Of a stretch of 64,000 nucleotides of DNA, positions 1-9,286 are shown piece by piece (position 1 is the stretch's first letter; every line of letters begins with the position of its first letter). Source of the stretch: Leisingera caerulea DSM 24564 (GTDB lineage: Bacteria > Pseudomonadota > Alphaproteobacteria > Rhodobacterales > Rhodobacteraceae); assembly GCF_000473325.1 (NCBI RefSeq), contig NZ_KI421513.1, positions 3,456,585 through 3,520,584 on the forward strand, in the 5' to 3' direction. Both the position numbers and the translations under genes were made by a program. Below the pieces are notes generated by a model. The model saw only the letters and a list, made by a program, of their open reading frames with translations. It ran no database searches and was not told where the DNA came from.

Positions 1-283
1 GCAGTCTCCGACGCGCACGTGGGCAGGAATAGCCTTCGTCGACAACTTTTGCTCAGGCGAGTGCAACCAGTCTTTGCAGAGCGCCCGAACCGGGAAACCG
101 CTAGCTAACCTGTGTCAGTACGTGCAGACCCAATCCCGGATACAAGGACTGAACCGGCGCCGTATTTTGCCGGTGTGTGATTGTTTCCGAGTGCCAAAGA
201 AGCGCGGGGTATGTGCTGGTCCAATCCGGTCTTGCACATAGTTCGCGCTTTTTATTCTCGGAGACATTTGAAAGGACACCGAA
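1..283. other. Left-edge region without a supported gene
   Basis: Short open frames exist on both strands, but none has a convincing ribosome binding site or protein-like composition. The last 30 bases form the leader of the small gene at 284, including AAAGGA about eight bases before its ATG. Nothing else is recognised. Confidence 0.5.
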
Positions 284-472
284 ATGACCCCCGAAACAAG
301 AAGACTTTCTGTGAAATTGGATTCCATAAGAGCTGCCTGCGAAAGAGCCCCGGCCGGGCCGAAGAAAGAAGCGGCTTGGAAGCATTACAGGCTTGCGGAG
401 AAGGCGCACAGCGATGAAAATCACACCGAAATGTACAGGGAGCTTGACGCGGCAAAACAAGTTCTCGCCTAG
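284..472 (+). CDS. Small hypothetical protein, 62 aa
   Basis: I do not recognise the family. The product is a short, charged, mostly helical soluble protein (many Lys, Glu, Arg, Ala) without signal peptide or membrane segment. The start is supported by AAAGGA eight bases upstream. The composition fits one or two amphipathic helices, as in many small Rhodobacterales proteins, but no function can be assigned. It converges with the Crp/Fnr-type gene on the other strand, with 57 bases between them. Confidence 0.55.
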   Translation: MTPETRRLSVKLDSIRAACERAPAGPKKEAAWKHYRLAEKAHSDENHTEMYRELDAAKQVLA

Positions 473-529
473 CCTGACCGTTCTGAACCCGCCAGCCGGC
501 AGCCTGGGCTTTACCGAAGGGTGACCGTT

Positions 530-1264
530 TCATTTCAAAAGCGGTCCGGTTTGGTCCAGATATGCCGGATCGAAATCCGCCATTTCCATGAGCCGGTCAA
601 TATCTCCGAACTTCACGTGGCCCTCCCGGAAGGTGACCAGTTTTCGTTCCCGAAGTTGACGCAGAACACGATTCACATGGACAGCGGTCAATCCCAGAGC
701 ATCAGCAAGATGGTACTGGGTCAAAGGGCAGGCATAGCCCTCCTTGCTTCCCAGTCCGACGAACGCCAGCCTGGCACCAAGTTCCAGCAGAAAATGTGCC
801 ATTCGCGCATCTGCATCGCGGCGTCCCAGCCCGACAAGATGCTCAACAACCATCGCTTCATCGCGTGACGCCGCCCAGAGTATGGCGGCCGCCAGCCTTG
901 GGGTGTCGGCAAATGCTCCCAGCAGGTCACCTGCCATAACCTCGGCTGCTTCGATCTCCACAACAGGCTCGATGCTATGGTCCGAAGTGCGCAGCAAAAC
1001 GCTGCGCAATCCCAGAAAATCACCCGGTATCTGAAAGTCGACGATTTGGCGCGATCCCTCCGGCTGGATCTTGTACGAGCAGGCCCAGCCCGAAGCCAGA
1101 ATGTACGCGGCCTGTCCAGGCTGTCCCTGATGCACAAGGTCACAACCTGCCGCAAAGGTTTTCCGCCGCTGATGCAGCTGAGTGAGTACGGCCAGCTCAT
1201 CTTTTGAAAGAGTGGCAAATGCCGACAGCTTCCTTGCGAGCGGGCTGTGTTCGATGGAGTTCAT
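530..1264 (-). CDS. Crp/Fnr family transcriptional regulator, 244 aa
   Basis: This is a cytoplasmic DNA-binding regulator of the Crp/Fnr superfamily. Residues about 15-135 look like a cyclic-nucleotide-binding-type beta barrel (GCDLVHQGQPGQAAYIL, then IVDFQIPGDFLGL). Residues about 150-225 contain a Crp-type winged helix-turn-helix (LTQYHLADALGLTAVHVNRVLRQL). The N-terminal Cys cluster of oxygen-sensing Fnr is absent, so this is not a classical Fe-S Fnr; the effector is unknown. It reads away from the small gene pair at 1418-1776, leaving a 153-base shared upstream region it may control. Family assignment is strong; the target is inference. Confidence 0.88.
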   Translation of the reverse strand: MNSIEHSPLARKLSAFATLSKDELAVLTQLHQRRKTFAAGCDLVHQGQPGQAAYILASGWACSYKIQPEGSRQIVDFQIPGDFLGLRSVLLRTSDHSIEPVVEIEAAEVMAGDLLGAFADTPRLAAAILWAASRDEAMVVEHLVGLGRRDADARMAHFLLELGARLAFVGLGSKEGYACPLTQYHLADALGLTAVHVNRVLRQLRERKLVTFREGHVKFGDIDRLMEMADFDPAYLDQTGPLLK

Positions 1265-1417
1265 AACCCCTCCTGAGCTGGCGCGGTGGTATTGAACACC
1301 GCCGGTCCCCGGAACTGCTTTGGATCAGTTCGGCCTGCTTCGTTTCCTGCGAAGGTGCTGAAGATAACCTCTCTGTCAGCTTATCATGCCACGCAATGCA
1401 AGAAAGGAAGGCCCAAA

Positions 1418-1654
1418 ATGTCCGAGCGGACCGACTGTGCAGGAATGGCCGCGCTATCAATCTGCGAGGCATTGCTGCTGGCTATGAAAGATCTCCAGGT
1501 GCTGCCTGAGCATGAAGTCATTGGTGTTCTTCGTGATGCCGCGGCCTTTCATGAGAACGCGGATGGTACGGGAACTGATGCCGAAGGGCACCACGCTGCT
1601 GCTTCTCTGATCCATCAGATTATTGCCAACGGTAACCCTGTCCGGAAACCTTGA
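1418..1654 (+). CDS. Small hypothetical protein, 78 aa
   Basis: The chosen ATG follows AAAGGAAGG with an eight-base spacer; the frame is open further upstream but has no ribosome binding site there. The product is a soluble helical protein with an acidic, His-rich middle (HENADGTGTDAEGHHAAA). No family recognised. Its TGA overlaps the ATG of the following 40-codon frame, a pattern typical of translational coupling. It is divergent from the Crp/Fnr regulator, so it may be one of its targets. Confidence 0.6.
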   Translation: MSERTDCAGMAALSICEALLLAMKDLQVLPEHEVIGVLRDAAAFHENADGTGTDAEGHHAAASLIHQIIANGNPVRKP

Positions 1655-1776
1655 TGGAAGCTGACGCGGCCAAGTCCAAACCGGGTTCCTTCACCATCAG
1701 TAGGACAGCTCATAAAACGTTTGAGCATCAGAAACCTAGCGGAGCCAAACGTCCTATCCGCGTGAAGAAAGCCTAG
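1654..1776 (+). CDS. Very small basic protein, 40 aa, coupled to the gene before it
   Basis: The start ATG overlaps the previous stop in an ATGA arrangement. The product is strongly basic, especially at its end (AKRPIRVKKA). No family recognised. Evidence for it being real is the overlap and codon use similar to the gene before it; it could also be a chance frame. Confidence 0.35.
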   Translation: MEADAAKSKPGSFTISRTAHKTFEHQKPSGAKRPIRVKKA

Positions 1777-2119
1777 CCCCGCTCCCTGCTTCTCGGTTCT
1801 CGGTTCTGGTCGCGGCGAAACAGCGGTTCGGGTTCGGCGAATTTTGCACCTGTGTATGACCGCAATCGGGAAATCTTATGCGGTGGCGCAAGTCTCATGC
1901 CGCGCCTGCGAGGGATCTCTGCGCCAGCGAAGGCAGTAAATCCAATGTCGGTTTTGTCCGGCATAGCGGTCCGAGCGAATGGCACAGCCAACGCTCGCCC
2001 GGAGCCCCGGGAATTCCAGACCGTCAGAAGGCAACGCCCGCCGCCCGCTTTTCATCTTCCCTTAAATACACAGCTGCGCAACACCCGCCGCCAGCCCCCG
2101 GCCAGCGGCGGCGCGCCGC
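1777..2119. other. 343-base intergenic region
   Basis: No gene is supported. The right end, just after the cysK stop on the minus strand, holds a GC-rich inverted repeat around 2088-2118 without a T tract, which could help end or protect the cysK message. A short tandem of TTCTCGG near 1790-1805 is seen but not interpreted. Confidence 0.4.
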
Positions 2120-3184
2120 TCAGTACTGATACCCGGGGGTCGAGGCCGACAGCGCCTGTTCTGACTCATCCATCTCCGCCGCAATATCCTCAAACAACGG
2201 CGTCGACAGATAGCGCTCGCCGGTATCCGGCAGCATCGCCAGCAGCACTGAGCCCTCCGGCGCGGTTTCCGCCACCTTGATGGCCGCCGCCAGGCTGGCG
2301 CCGCCGGAAATGCCGGTCAGAATGCCTTCCTCCGCCGCCAGCCGCTTGGACCAGGCGATGCTCTCGTCGCCGCTCACCGGCTCCAGCGCATCGAAATAGC
2401 CGTTATCCAGCGCCTCCTGCAGCACCAGCGGGATGAAATCCGGGGTCCAGCCCTGAATGGGGTGCGGGTTGAACGCCGGATGCGTCGCCGCGGGCTCGCC
2501 CTCATCATTGCGCTCCTGCGCCTCACCAGACTGCACCAGCGCCGCGTTGGCGGGCTCGCTGAGGGTGATCTTCAGATCCGGCCGCGCCGCTTTCAAGACG
2601 CGCCCAAGCCCCGCAACCGTGCCGCCGGTGCCATAGCCCAGCACCACGTGATCCAGCCTTTCGCCCTCGAAATCGCCCAGGATCTCCCGCGCGGTGGTGG
2701 CCTCGTGAATGTCGGCGTTGTCCTTGGTCTCGAACTGATGCGCCAGGAACCAGCCGTTCGCCTCCGCCAGTTCCTTGGCCTTGGCGACCATGCCCACCGC
2801 CTTGTCCTCTTTGCGGGTCAGCACCACCTTGGCGCCCAGCATCCGCATCAGCCGCCGCCGCTCGACCGAAAACCCGTCGTGCATTGTGATCACCAGCGGA
2901 TAGCCCTTGGCGGCGCACACCATCGCCAGCCCGATGCCGGTGTTGCCGCTGGTCGCCTCCACCACGGTCTGGCCCGGCTCCAGCCGGCCTTCACGCTCCG
3001 CCGCCTCGATAATGTTCAGCGCCAACCGGTCTTTGACCGACCCCGCCGGATTGAACGCCTCGAACTTCACATACATGGTGACATGGTCCGGCGCGATGCG
3101 GTTCAGCCGGATGGCGGGCGTGTCGCCCACGGTTTCCAGGATCGAGCCATACAGCCGCCCGCGGCCTTCGGTTGTGTAAATCAT
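2120..3184 (-). CDS. cysK: Cysteine synthase (O-acetylserine sulfhydrylase), 354 aa
   Basis: A PLP enzyme that makes L-cysteine from O-acetyl-L-serine and sulfide. NPAGSVKDR near residue 45 carries the PLP lysine, SGNTG near residue 80 is the substrate loop, and GYGTGGT is the phosphate cradle. The frame is open for 65 more codons upstream, but ATG at 3184 has GGGGGA in front and gives the MIYTT... start expected of the family, so the longer frame is rejected. At 354 residues it is somewhat longer than the usual 310-330, with an acidic tail. It lies downstream of cysE on the same strand with a terminator between them, so the two are probably separate transcripts of one pathway. Confidence 0.92.
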   Translation of the reverse strand: MIYTTEGRGRLYGSILETVGDTPAIRLNRIAPDHVTMYVKFEAFNPAGSVKDRLALNIIEAAEREGRLEPGQTVVEATSGNTGIGLAMVCAAKGYPLVITMHDGFSVERRRLMRMLGAKVVLTRKEDKAVGMVAKAKELAEANGWFLAHQFETKDNADIHEATTAREILGDFEGERLDHVVLGYGTGGTVAGLGRVLKAARPDLKITLSEPANAALVQSGEAQERNDEGEPAATHPAFNPHPIQGWTPDFIPLVLQEALDNGYFDALEPVSGDESIAWSKRLAAEEGILTGISGGASLAAAIKVAETAPEGSVLLAMLPDTGERYLSTPLFEDIAAEMDESEQALSASTPGYQY

Positions 3185-3402
3185 GATCTGTCCCCCAAAT
3201 CGAAACTGCAGAAAACTATCGTGTTCCTCAGGAATATGCGCCCCGGACGGAACAGGATCAAGCCAGCCGCCAAGCTTTAAGACCACTCTCCGCCCTGCCG
3301 CCGCAAAAGCGGGACCTGCGGCCTCCTCATCCGGCGTTGCTAGATCAAATGCCGCCTGCAACTCATTATTTGAAAACAATATTCACCGCTGATACGCACA
3401 TC

Positions 3403-3427
3403 AAAAAGGGGCGGAACCCGCCCCTTT
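3403..3427 (-). terminator. Rho-independent terminator after cysE
   Basis: Read on the minus strand, a 10-base perfect stem (AAAGGGGCGG with its complement) and 3-base loop is followed by a run of T. It lies about 50 bases after the cysE stop. Confidence 0.8.
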
Positions 3428-3473
3428 CATCTTTCCTGAAATACTCAAATTCTCAGGCCCGCAGCCGGGCGGC

Positions 3474-4292
3474 TCACTCCGTGCCGGAGCCGTTCGGGAA
3501 CCTCTGGTCCATGCTGACCGAGGGCTGGTCGCAGCCCGCCTCGCCGACGATCTTTGCAGGCACACCGGCAACAGTCATGCAGGGCGGAACCTCCGACAGC
3601 ACCACCGACCCGGCGGCAATGCGGCTGCAATGGCCCACCTTGATGTTGCCCAGAACCTTGGCGCCGGCCCCGATCAGCACCCCGTCGCCGATCTTGGGAT
3701 GGCGGTCCTGCTCTTCCTTGCCGGTGCCGCCCAGGGTCACCGAATGCAGCATCGACACATTGTCGCCCACCACCGCGGTCTCACCGATCACGATGGAATG
3801 CGCGTGGTCGATCATGATCCCCTTGCCGATGCGGGCGCCGGGGTGGATGTCGATGCCGAAAATCTCGGACGTGCGCATCTGGAAGAAATAGGCCAGATCC
3901 TTCTGCCCCTGATCCCACAGGTAATGGCTGACCCGGTAGGCCTGCACCGCCTGGAATCCCTTGAAGTACAGGATCGGCTGCAGCAGCCGGTGGCTGGCCG
4001 GATCGCGCTCGTTGATCGCCATCAGGTCGGCGCGCGCCGCTTCCAGAATTTCGGGGCAGTTCTCATAGGCCTCGTCGACGATCTCGCGCAGCACCATCAT
4101 CGACATCTCATTCGAGCAGAGCTTGGCGGCAATCCGGTAGGACAGCGCCTTTTCCAGCGTCTTGTGGTGCAGGATGCAGGCGTGAATCAGGCCGCCCATC
4201 AGCGGCTGGGTGGCAACGGCCTCCTCAGCTTCGCGGGTGATGCGGTCCCATACGGGATCCACCGGAGTTACGGCTTGCTGTGTTTTTGCCAT
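3474..4292 (-). CDS. cysE: Serine O-acetyltransferase, 272 aa
   Basis: Catalyses the first committed step of cysteine synthesis: acetyl-CoA plus L-serine gives O-acetylserine, the substrate of the CysK encoded next to it. The N-terminal helical domain (about 1-140) is followed by left-handed beta-helix hexapeptide repeats (about 150-235: HPGARIGKGIMIDHAHS, GETAVVGDNVSMLHSVTLGG). The HAHS and LHSVTLGG stretches carry active-site His residues of the family. The C-terminal tail can in known CysE bind CysK; here it ends GSGTE, not the usual Ile. The divergent DksA/TraR-type gene starts 84 bases away. Confidence 0.95.
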   Translation of the reverse strand: MAKTQQAVTPVDPVWDRITREAEEAVATQPLMGGLIHACILHHKTLEKALSYRIAAKLCSNEMSMMVLREIVDEAYENCPEILEAARADLMAINERDPASHRLLQPILYFKGFQAVQAYRVSHYLWDQGQKDLAYFFQMRTSEIFGIDIHPGARIGKGIMIDHAHSIVIGETAVVGDNVSMLHSVTLGGTGKEEQDRHPKIGDGVLIGAGAKVLGNIKVGHCSRIAAGSVVLSEVPPCMTVAGVPAKIVGEAGCDQPSVSMDQRFPNGSGTE

Positions 4293-4376
4293 GGGTCAAC
4301 GTCCTTTCTCCGCTCAGACTACCCATCTAAGGTGGTTTGCAGCAAACGCAAACCCGTGATGAGGCATATTTTCAAA

Positions 4377-4715
4377 ATGAATGAGTCCGGTCAGGCCGCG
4401 TTGAAACAGCAGATCACCGCCCGGCTGGCAGAGCTGGCGGCAGAGGATGCCCGCGGTGAGGACGCCCAAGGGGTGGTGGAACTGGACCAGCAGATGGTCG
4501 GCCGCCTGTCGCGCATGGACGCCCTGCAGATGCAGGCCATGGCCAAGGCCCAAGCCGCCCGCCGCCAGCTGGAAACCCGGCGCCTGACGGCTGCGCTGAC
4601 CCGCATGGACGCGGATGAATACGGCTATTGCGAGGACTGCGGCGAGGAGATTGCCCCGAAGCGGCTGCAACTGGACCCGGCAGCGCTCAAATGCATCAGC
4701 TGCGCTTCGGGTTAG
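4377..4715 (+). CDS. DksA/TraR-type zinc-finger protein, 112 aa
   Basis: The C terminus has YCEDCGEEI and CISCASG, a four-cysteine (CxxC...CxxC) zinc finger typical of the TraR/DksA family, preceded by a helical region. Such proteins bind RNA polymerase through its secondary channel, some with ppGpp, but at 112 residues this is shorter than DksA (about 150), so its role is uncertain. The frame also has an ATG at 4359 (118 aa) and is open far upstream, antisense to cysE. ATG 4377 is preferred because GAGG lies 13 bases upstream, but this is weak. Confidence 0.8.
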   Translation: MNESGQAALKQQITARLAELAAEDARGEDAQGVVELDQQMVGRLSRMDALQMQAMAKAQAARRQLETRRLTAALTRMDADEYGYCEDCGEEIAPKRLQLDPAALKCISCASG

Positions 4716-5066
4716 GCTGGAATTGAGGTTTTTCGCTTCGGGCTGGGCCCGAACCGACCGGCGCCGCGCGCCTGCGGCGCGCGGCGTGGAGGCCCAATTC
4801 CTGCGTGCATTGTTCCACCGGCAAGCCGCGGAACGTGCCGCCTCTGTTTCGGAAAGACTTTGCTGAGAAGCGCTTGAGGGCGCTGTCTGCGTCCTCAAGA
4901 CGCCTGCCCAAGTGTCAGGCCAGCCTGGCAGCCTCAAGGACACGCTGCGCCAGGGCGCGGGGGCCTGCGGCCCTCCTTGACCCCGCCAGCCTGCCGGGCT
5001 GCGCACCCGCGCCGCCGCAAGGCGGCGCTGCGCCCAACTGCCGACCGGGCAGGTTCCCTGCACGGA
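4716..5066. other. Intergenic region with two strong GC hairpins
   Basis: No gene is supported in these 351 bases between the DksA-type gene and the end of the GTA cluster. It contains a perfect 11-base stem with a 3-base loop at 4762-4786 and a perfect 8-base stem with GCAA loop at 5009-5028. Neither has a T tract, so they are not classical terminators; they may be bidirectional RNA-end structures between the converging units. Confidence 0.6.
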
Positions 5067-5375
5067 TCAGCGGGCGGGAGCTTCCCCGTCCGCCACAACC
5101 GCTTCCGCCAGTTCCCGCAGCACCAGCCGGGTGCAGCTGAGGTACTCCGGATCATCCAGAAACGGTTCATCCGCCAGCCCAAACCGCCGGGCCGCGGTGT
5201 TCAAAGATCCATCGCCCCAGCGCGGATGCAGGCGGCCGAACAGCCGGCAATGCGCCGCTGCCTCCGCTGCGCCGCCGAAAATGCGGCGGCACAGGGGCAA
5301 CCGTTCGCTCCCCGGCGCCGCCAGCAAGGCCCGCGCCACCGCGGTCACATCCCCCGGCAGCACCGGACGGATCAT
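5067..5375 (-). CDS. DUF7742-like protein at the end of the GTA cluster, 102 aa
   Basis: A small soluble protein seen at the downstream end of Rhodobacterales GTA clusters. It begins MIRPVLPGDVTAVARALL and contains HPRWGDGSL and DEPFLDDPEY, the pattern I associate with DUF7742. Its start overlaps the g15 stop by four bases, so it is probably co-translated with the tail-tip gene. Molecular role unknown; a particle or host-side accessory function is inference from position only. Confidence 0.7.
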   Translation of the reverse strand: MIRPVLPGDVTAVARALLAAPGSERLPLCRRIFGGAAEAAAHCRLFGRLHPRWGDGSLNTAARRFGLADEPFLDDPEYLSCTRLVLRELAEAVVADGEAPAR

Positions 5376-8300
5376 CCCAGCTCAACCTTCGCCGCAGGCC
5401 CGGCACCAAACCGCGCCGACCGCTGGGCCACCTCCAGAATATCTCCGGCCTGCACCCCGTCCGCCGCCTGCGCCGCCGCCGGGTATGTCCAGTCCGGCGC
5501 TGCCGCGGTTTCCTCCCGCAGCACCGTGGCCCCGCGCATCACCCGGATGCGGTAGGATTCCAACTCCTCGCCCAGCGGCACCTCCTCCAGCTCCCAGCTG
5601 TCGCCCTCGATCCGGGTGCGGCGTATCCAGCTGGCCGCAATGTCCTCACCCAGCGCACCGCTCAGCCGCAGATGCACCGGCGCATAGGGGCGCAGCCCGA
5701 TGCCCTCGAAACTCTCCTGCAGATGCACATAAGACGGATCCTCCAGCGCCCGCCGCGCAGGCCCGATCCGGTAATGGCGCACCCGGCGGCGCTGTTCCGG
5801 CGCCAGCTCCATCTGCACCGGCGTGCCGTCCAGCAGCACGACAAAAGACCCCGCAGACCAGACCTGCGGCATCACCCCGTCAGTGCCCTGCTGGCCGCGC
5901 AACCGCCCGCGCAGCAGATAGGTCTGCGGCGCGATCAGCTCCGCCTCGCGGAACTGGAACAGCTCCCAGTTGCCCGAAGTGCCATCGCCGATGACGGCCG
6001 CATTTGCGCCGTTCAGCACCGCCTCAAGGGTGCGGCTTTCCAGGGACCCGGAGATCAGCTTCACCTGCAGATCCGCGCCCAGATCCCAGCGCCCTGCTCC
6101 GGCGGCATACAGCGGCGTTTCGGTGACCCCGACCACCTGCCGCGCGGCGATCACCTGCTCCAGCGCGTAATTCTCATCCGCCCCGGAGCCGTAGACCGCC
6201 ACGCTGCCCGGCCAGGCCTGCGCCGTCAGCGCCAGATGCGGCGCATGGGGCACCTCGTCGCCGCGCATCAGTGGCAAGTCAAGGAACAGAGGCAGCACCG
6301 GCCCAGGTGCTGCAAAGGCATTGACGCCCGGCAGCTCCTCCGCCACCGCGGCCAGGTCATAGGTGCCGGGCTCGATCCGCACCGCTTCCGCCAGCTGCGC
6401 CTCGCCCTGTTCCAGCCGGTCGATACGGTAGAGCTGATCGCCCCCCTCCAGCGGCAGCGAGACCACGTCCCCCGCCCCCAGATGCAGCATCGAGGGCGGC
6501 AGCTGGAACCGCAGCGTATCGCGCGAGATCCGCGCCTCCGCCAGCCAGCGTCCGGCCACCTGGCGCGCCTCGGCACCGGTCAGCGCCATCGGCAGCTCAC
6601 TCTGGCTGACGGCATGGGTGGCCTCATCTGGCAAGACCGCCTCCACCGATCCGGCGGCATGGTCGCCGCCCCATTCGGTGAACCGCAGCCGGACCCGCCC
6701 CGCCAGCTCCGCCTCGCTGGCGCGGGCCAGCTCCAGCGTGCCCTCCAGCTCCTCGCTTTCGGCCAGATGCTCCAGCGCCAGCGCCTCAGCCCCGGTGCCG
6801 CTGCGCATCCGGAACTGCAGCAGCCCGTCGCGCTCCACCGCATCGAACCCATGCCGCAGCATCAGGGGCTGCAGCACCGCGCGCGCATCGCTCACATCCG
6901 GGTTCACATAGCCATGCACCACGCCGTAAAGCTGCGAGACATCGAACGCCTCCAGCCCCGCCCGGCGGCACACCTCCGCCACCACCGAGGCCAGCGTGCG
7001 CTGCCCGGCCCGCCCGTTCAGCCAATGGCCGCGCAGATAGTTCTCGCCGTCGTTCCAGATCTCCAGACGGCTGGGGAAAGCCGGGAACGGCCGCGCGTCC
7101 CAGGCCCAGACATAGGCGTTTGCCATGTCCAGCATCGGCCCGCCGTATTCGTCCGAGACCGGGTTGTTGGCTTCCTCGCCCCAATAGCCAAGGATCGCGC
7201 GCAGGTAATGGATCTGAATCAGATCGTCACGCAACCCATTGGAATATTTCGGCAGTTTCGATTCTGAGCTTTTCGGGTCCAGGAACTTGTTCGGCTGGTT
7301 GGTGCCCTTGTCTATGGCAGCGCAGCCCAGTTCGGTGAACCAAACCGGTTTGCTCTGCGGCACCCAGGCGGTCGGTGCGGCCTGGCGCACCCCGCCGATC
7401 CGCTCGTGATGCTCGTGCATCCACCAGCTGCGGATATCCTTGTAGCGCCAGATCCAGGGCTCATCATGGGCGCCGTCAGTGATCGGAGTGCGGATCTGCG
7501 CCGCTTCGGCCTCGGGCGAGTGGTAATACCAGTCAAACCCCTCACCGCCCTCCACGTTGCTGCGCAGGTAATCCAGGTCATAGATCGCCGGCACGCCGGA
7601 GCGCGCGTCCAGGTGATCCTCCCCCTCTCGCCAGTCGCTCAGCGGCATGTAATTGTCGATACCGATAAAGTCGATCTCAGGGTCCGCCCACAGCGGGTCA
7701 AGGTGGAAATACCGGTCGCCCTCCGGCGATTGATAGCCCCAGTATTCGGACCAGTCGGCGGCATAGCCGATCTTGGTCTCTGCCCCCAGCAGCAGGCGCA
7801 CCTCCGCCGCCAAGGCCCGCAGGGCTTCCACCGCAGGAAAGCCGCTGGCGCCGCGGATCTGCGTCAGCGCCCGCATCTCGGAGCTGATGCAGAACGCCTC
7901 CACCCCGCCCGCCGCCGCACAGAGCGCAGCGTTGTGCAGGATAAACCGGCTGAGGCTCCATTCCTGCGGCCCGCTGTAGGCGACGGTGCCGTCGCCCACA
8001 GTGAAATCCGCCGCGGTGACGGTGCCGAAAAACGCCACCACCTCCGCATCCGCCGCCGCGGTGCCATCGGGCGAGCCAGGCTGCCCCGGCGCGGCGGACA
8101 GTGTGATCCTGCCACGCCAGGGCAGATGCGGCTGGCTGGCGCCACCGGTCCAGGGATCGGGCAATGCGTTGCCCTCGGCCTGATCCATCAGAATGAAGGG
8201 ATAGAACATCACCCTCAGGCCCCTGCCTCGCATCTCCCGGATCGCCTGGATCACCGAGGCATCGGCGGGCGTGCCGCCATAAAGCGGCGTGCCCTCCTGC

Positions 8301-9286
8301 GTCAGCACCTGCGCCGCGCTCTCGCGGGTCAGCCCGCTGACGCTCCAGGGCATACTGCCCTCAGCCTCCTTATGCTCCACCTTCGGTGTCAGCGTGCAGG
8401 TGCCGCAGCGCAAGTCATCGCCGAACCAGGACACGATCAGCGAGGCCGCGCCGCAGGACGGCAGCTCCGCCTCCAGCGCGTTGAGCGAGGTCTTGAGATC
8501 GCTCAGCCCCGAGGGCGTATGCTCATTGGCGGCCTTAGCATCGCCCGGCCCGCCGGAGTACAGCACCGTCCCGGCGGCCAGCGCGTATTCGCCGGTGCCG
8601 GGCATCAGCGCCACCCCCTGCACCAGCTGGCCCAGATCCTGCGCAAATGTCCGGCTGTCCGGCTGCTCCGGCCGCAGCACATCAAAGGAAAACTGCGGCA
8701 CCCGGTTGCCAAAGCGCGACAGCTCCAGGTTCTCAAACACCACATAGGCTGTGCCGCGGTAGGCAGGCACCTCGCCTGCGCCCTCGATCGCCTCCATCAC
8801 CGGGTCGGGCAGCTGGTCCTGTGTGCCGCGGTAAACGGTCATGTTCAGATCCTTGGGCGCCACTTCCTCGCCGTCGGCCCAGATGCGGGCGACATGGGCG
8901 ATTTCCCCCTCGCACAGCGCAATCGCCAGCGACACGGAATAGCTGTAGCTGGTGACCTGCGGCTGGCTGGGACGGCCCTTGCCGCCGCCGCCGCTGGTGG
9001 TGGAGGTTTCCAGAAACCGCGAGGACCAGATCACCTGCCCGCCCAGCCGCATCCGGCCATAGACCTGCGCGGCGGGGCTGCCCTCGCTGGACTGGGTCAG
9101 GCGGAAGCGGTCGACCTTGCCGGTTTCCACCGGGGCGGAGCCTGAGCCCAGCAGGCGGTCGTCGATCATGCGGCCCAGCGTGGCGCCCACCGCCCGGCCG
9201 ATCACCGCGGATGAGAGGCCCGCCACAGTGCCGCCGATTGCGCCGCCAACCGCCGCGCCTGCGGCCGAGAGAAGAATGGTTGCCAT
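5372..9286 (-). CDS. GTA megatron tail-tip protein (RcGTA g15-like), 1304 aa
   Basis: The largest GTA protein, corresponding to the baseplate multidomain protein called megatron. It forms the distal tip and host-contact part of the tail. Residues 1-50 are Gly/Ala-rich and hydrophobic with GGAIGGTVAGLSSAVIGRA, like other tail-tip proteins. The central part (about 240-700) matches the GTA TIM-barrel-like domain, including WFTELGCAAIDKGTNQPNKF and IDFIGIDNYMPLSDW. After it come phage-tail-3-type and C-terminal beta-rich domains. No frameshift is seen. It overlaps g14 by one base and the DUF7742 gene by four. Confidence 0.93.
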   Translation of the reverse strand: MATILLSAAGAAVGGAIGGTVAGLSSAVIGRAVGATLGRMIDDRLLGSGSAPVETGKVDRFRLTQSSEGSPAAQVYGRMRLGGQVIWSSRFLETSTTSGGGGKGRPSQPQVTSYSYSVSLAIALCEGEIAHVARIWADGEEVAPKDLNMTVYRGTQDQLPDPVMEAIEGAGEVPAYRGTAYVVFENLELSRFGNRVPQFSFDVLRPEQPDSRTFAQDLGQLVQGVALMPGTGEYALAAGTVLYSGGPGDAKAANEHTPSGLSDLKTSLNALEAELPSCGAASLIVSWFGDDLRCGTCTLTPKVEHKEAEGSMPWSVSGLTRESAAQVLTQEGTPLYGGTPADASVIQAIREMRGRGLRVMFYPFILMDQAEGNALPDPWTGGASQPHLPWRGRITLSAAPGQPGSPDGTAAADAEVVAFFGTVTAADFTVGDGTVAYSGPQEWSLSRFILHNAALCAAAGGVEAFCISSEMRALTQIRGASGFPAVEALRALAAEVRLLLGAETKIGYAADWSEYWGYQSPEGDRYFHLDPLWADPEIDFIGIDNYMPLSDWREGEDHLDARSGVPAIYDLDYLRSNVEGGEGFDWYYHSPEAEAAQIRTPITDGAHDEPWIWRYKDIRSWWMHEHHERIGGVRQAAPTAWVPQSKPVWFTELGCAAIDKGTNQPNKFLDPKSSESKLPKYSNGLRDDLIQIHYLRAILGYWGEEANNPVSDEYGGPMLDMANAYVWAWDARPFPAFPSRLEIWNDGENYLRGHWLNGRAGQRTLASVVAEVCRRAGLEAFDVSQLYGVVHGYVNPDVSDARAVLQPLMLRHGFDAVERDGLLQFRMRSGTGAEALALEHLAESEELEGTLELARASEAELAGRVRLRFTEWGGDHAAGSVEAVLPDEATHAVSQSELPMALTGAEARQVAGRWLAEARISRDTLRFQLPPSMLHLGAGDVVSLPLEGGDQLYRIDRLEQGEAQLAEAVRIEPGTYDLAAVAEELPGVNAFAAPGPVLPLFLDLPLMRGDEVPHAPHLALTAQAWPGSVAVYGSGADENYALEQVIAARQVVGVTETPLYAAGAGRWDLGADLQVKLISGSLESRTLEAVLNGANAAVIGDGTSGNWELFQFREAELIAPQTYLLRGRLRGQQGTDGVMPQVWSAGSFVVLLDGTPVQMELAPEQRRRVRHYRIGPARRALEDPSYVHLQESFEGIGLRPYAPVHLRLSGALGEDIAASWIRRTRIEGDSWELEEVPLGEELESYRIRVMRGATVLREETAAAPDWTYPAAAQAADGVQAGDILEVAQRSARFGAGPAAKVELG

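Noticed and set aside
3185..3379. 65-codon N-terminal extension of cysK
   Set aside because: No homologous sequence pattern; ATG 3184 has a strong ribosome site and the family start.
3630..4358. Long plus-strand open frame running antisense to cysE into the DksA/TraR-type gene
   Set aside because: It is the reverse shadow of cysE in GC-rich DNA; only the part from 4359 or 4377 on has family motifs.
5672..9145. Several plus-strand frames of 500-580 codons
   Set aside because: All lie antisense to the GTA megatron gene and have the Arg/His/Pro-rich composition typical of GC-rich shadows, without ribosome sites or motifs.
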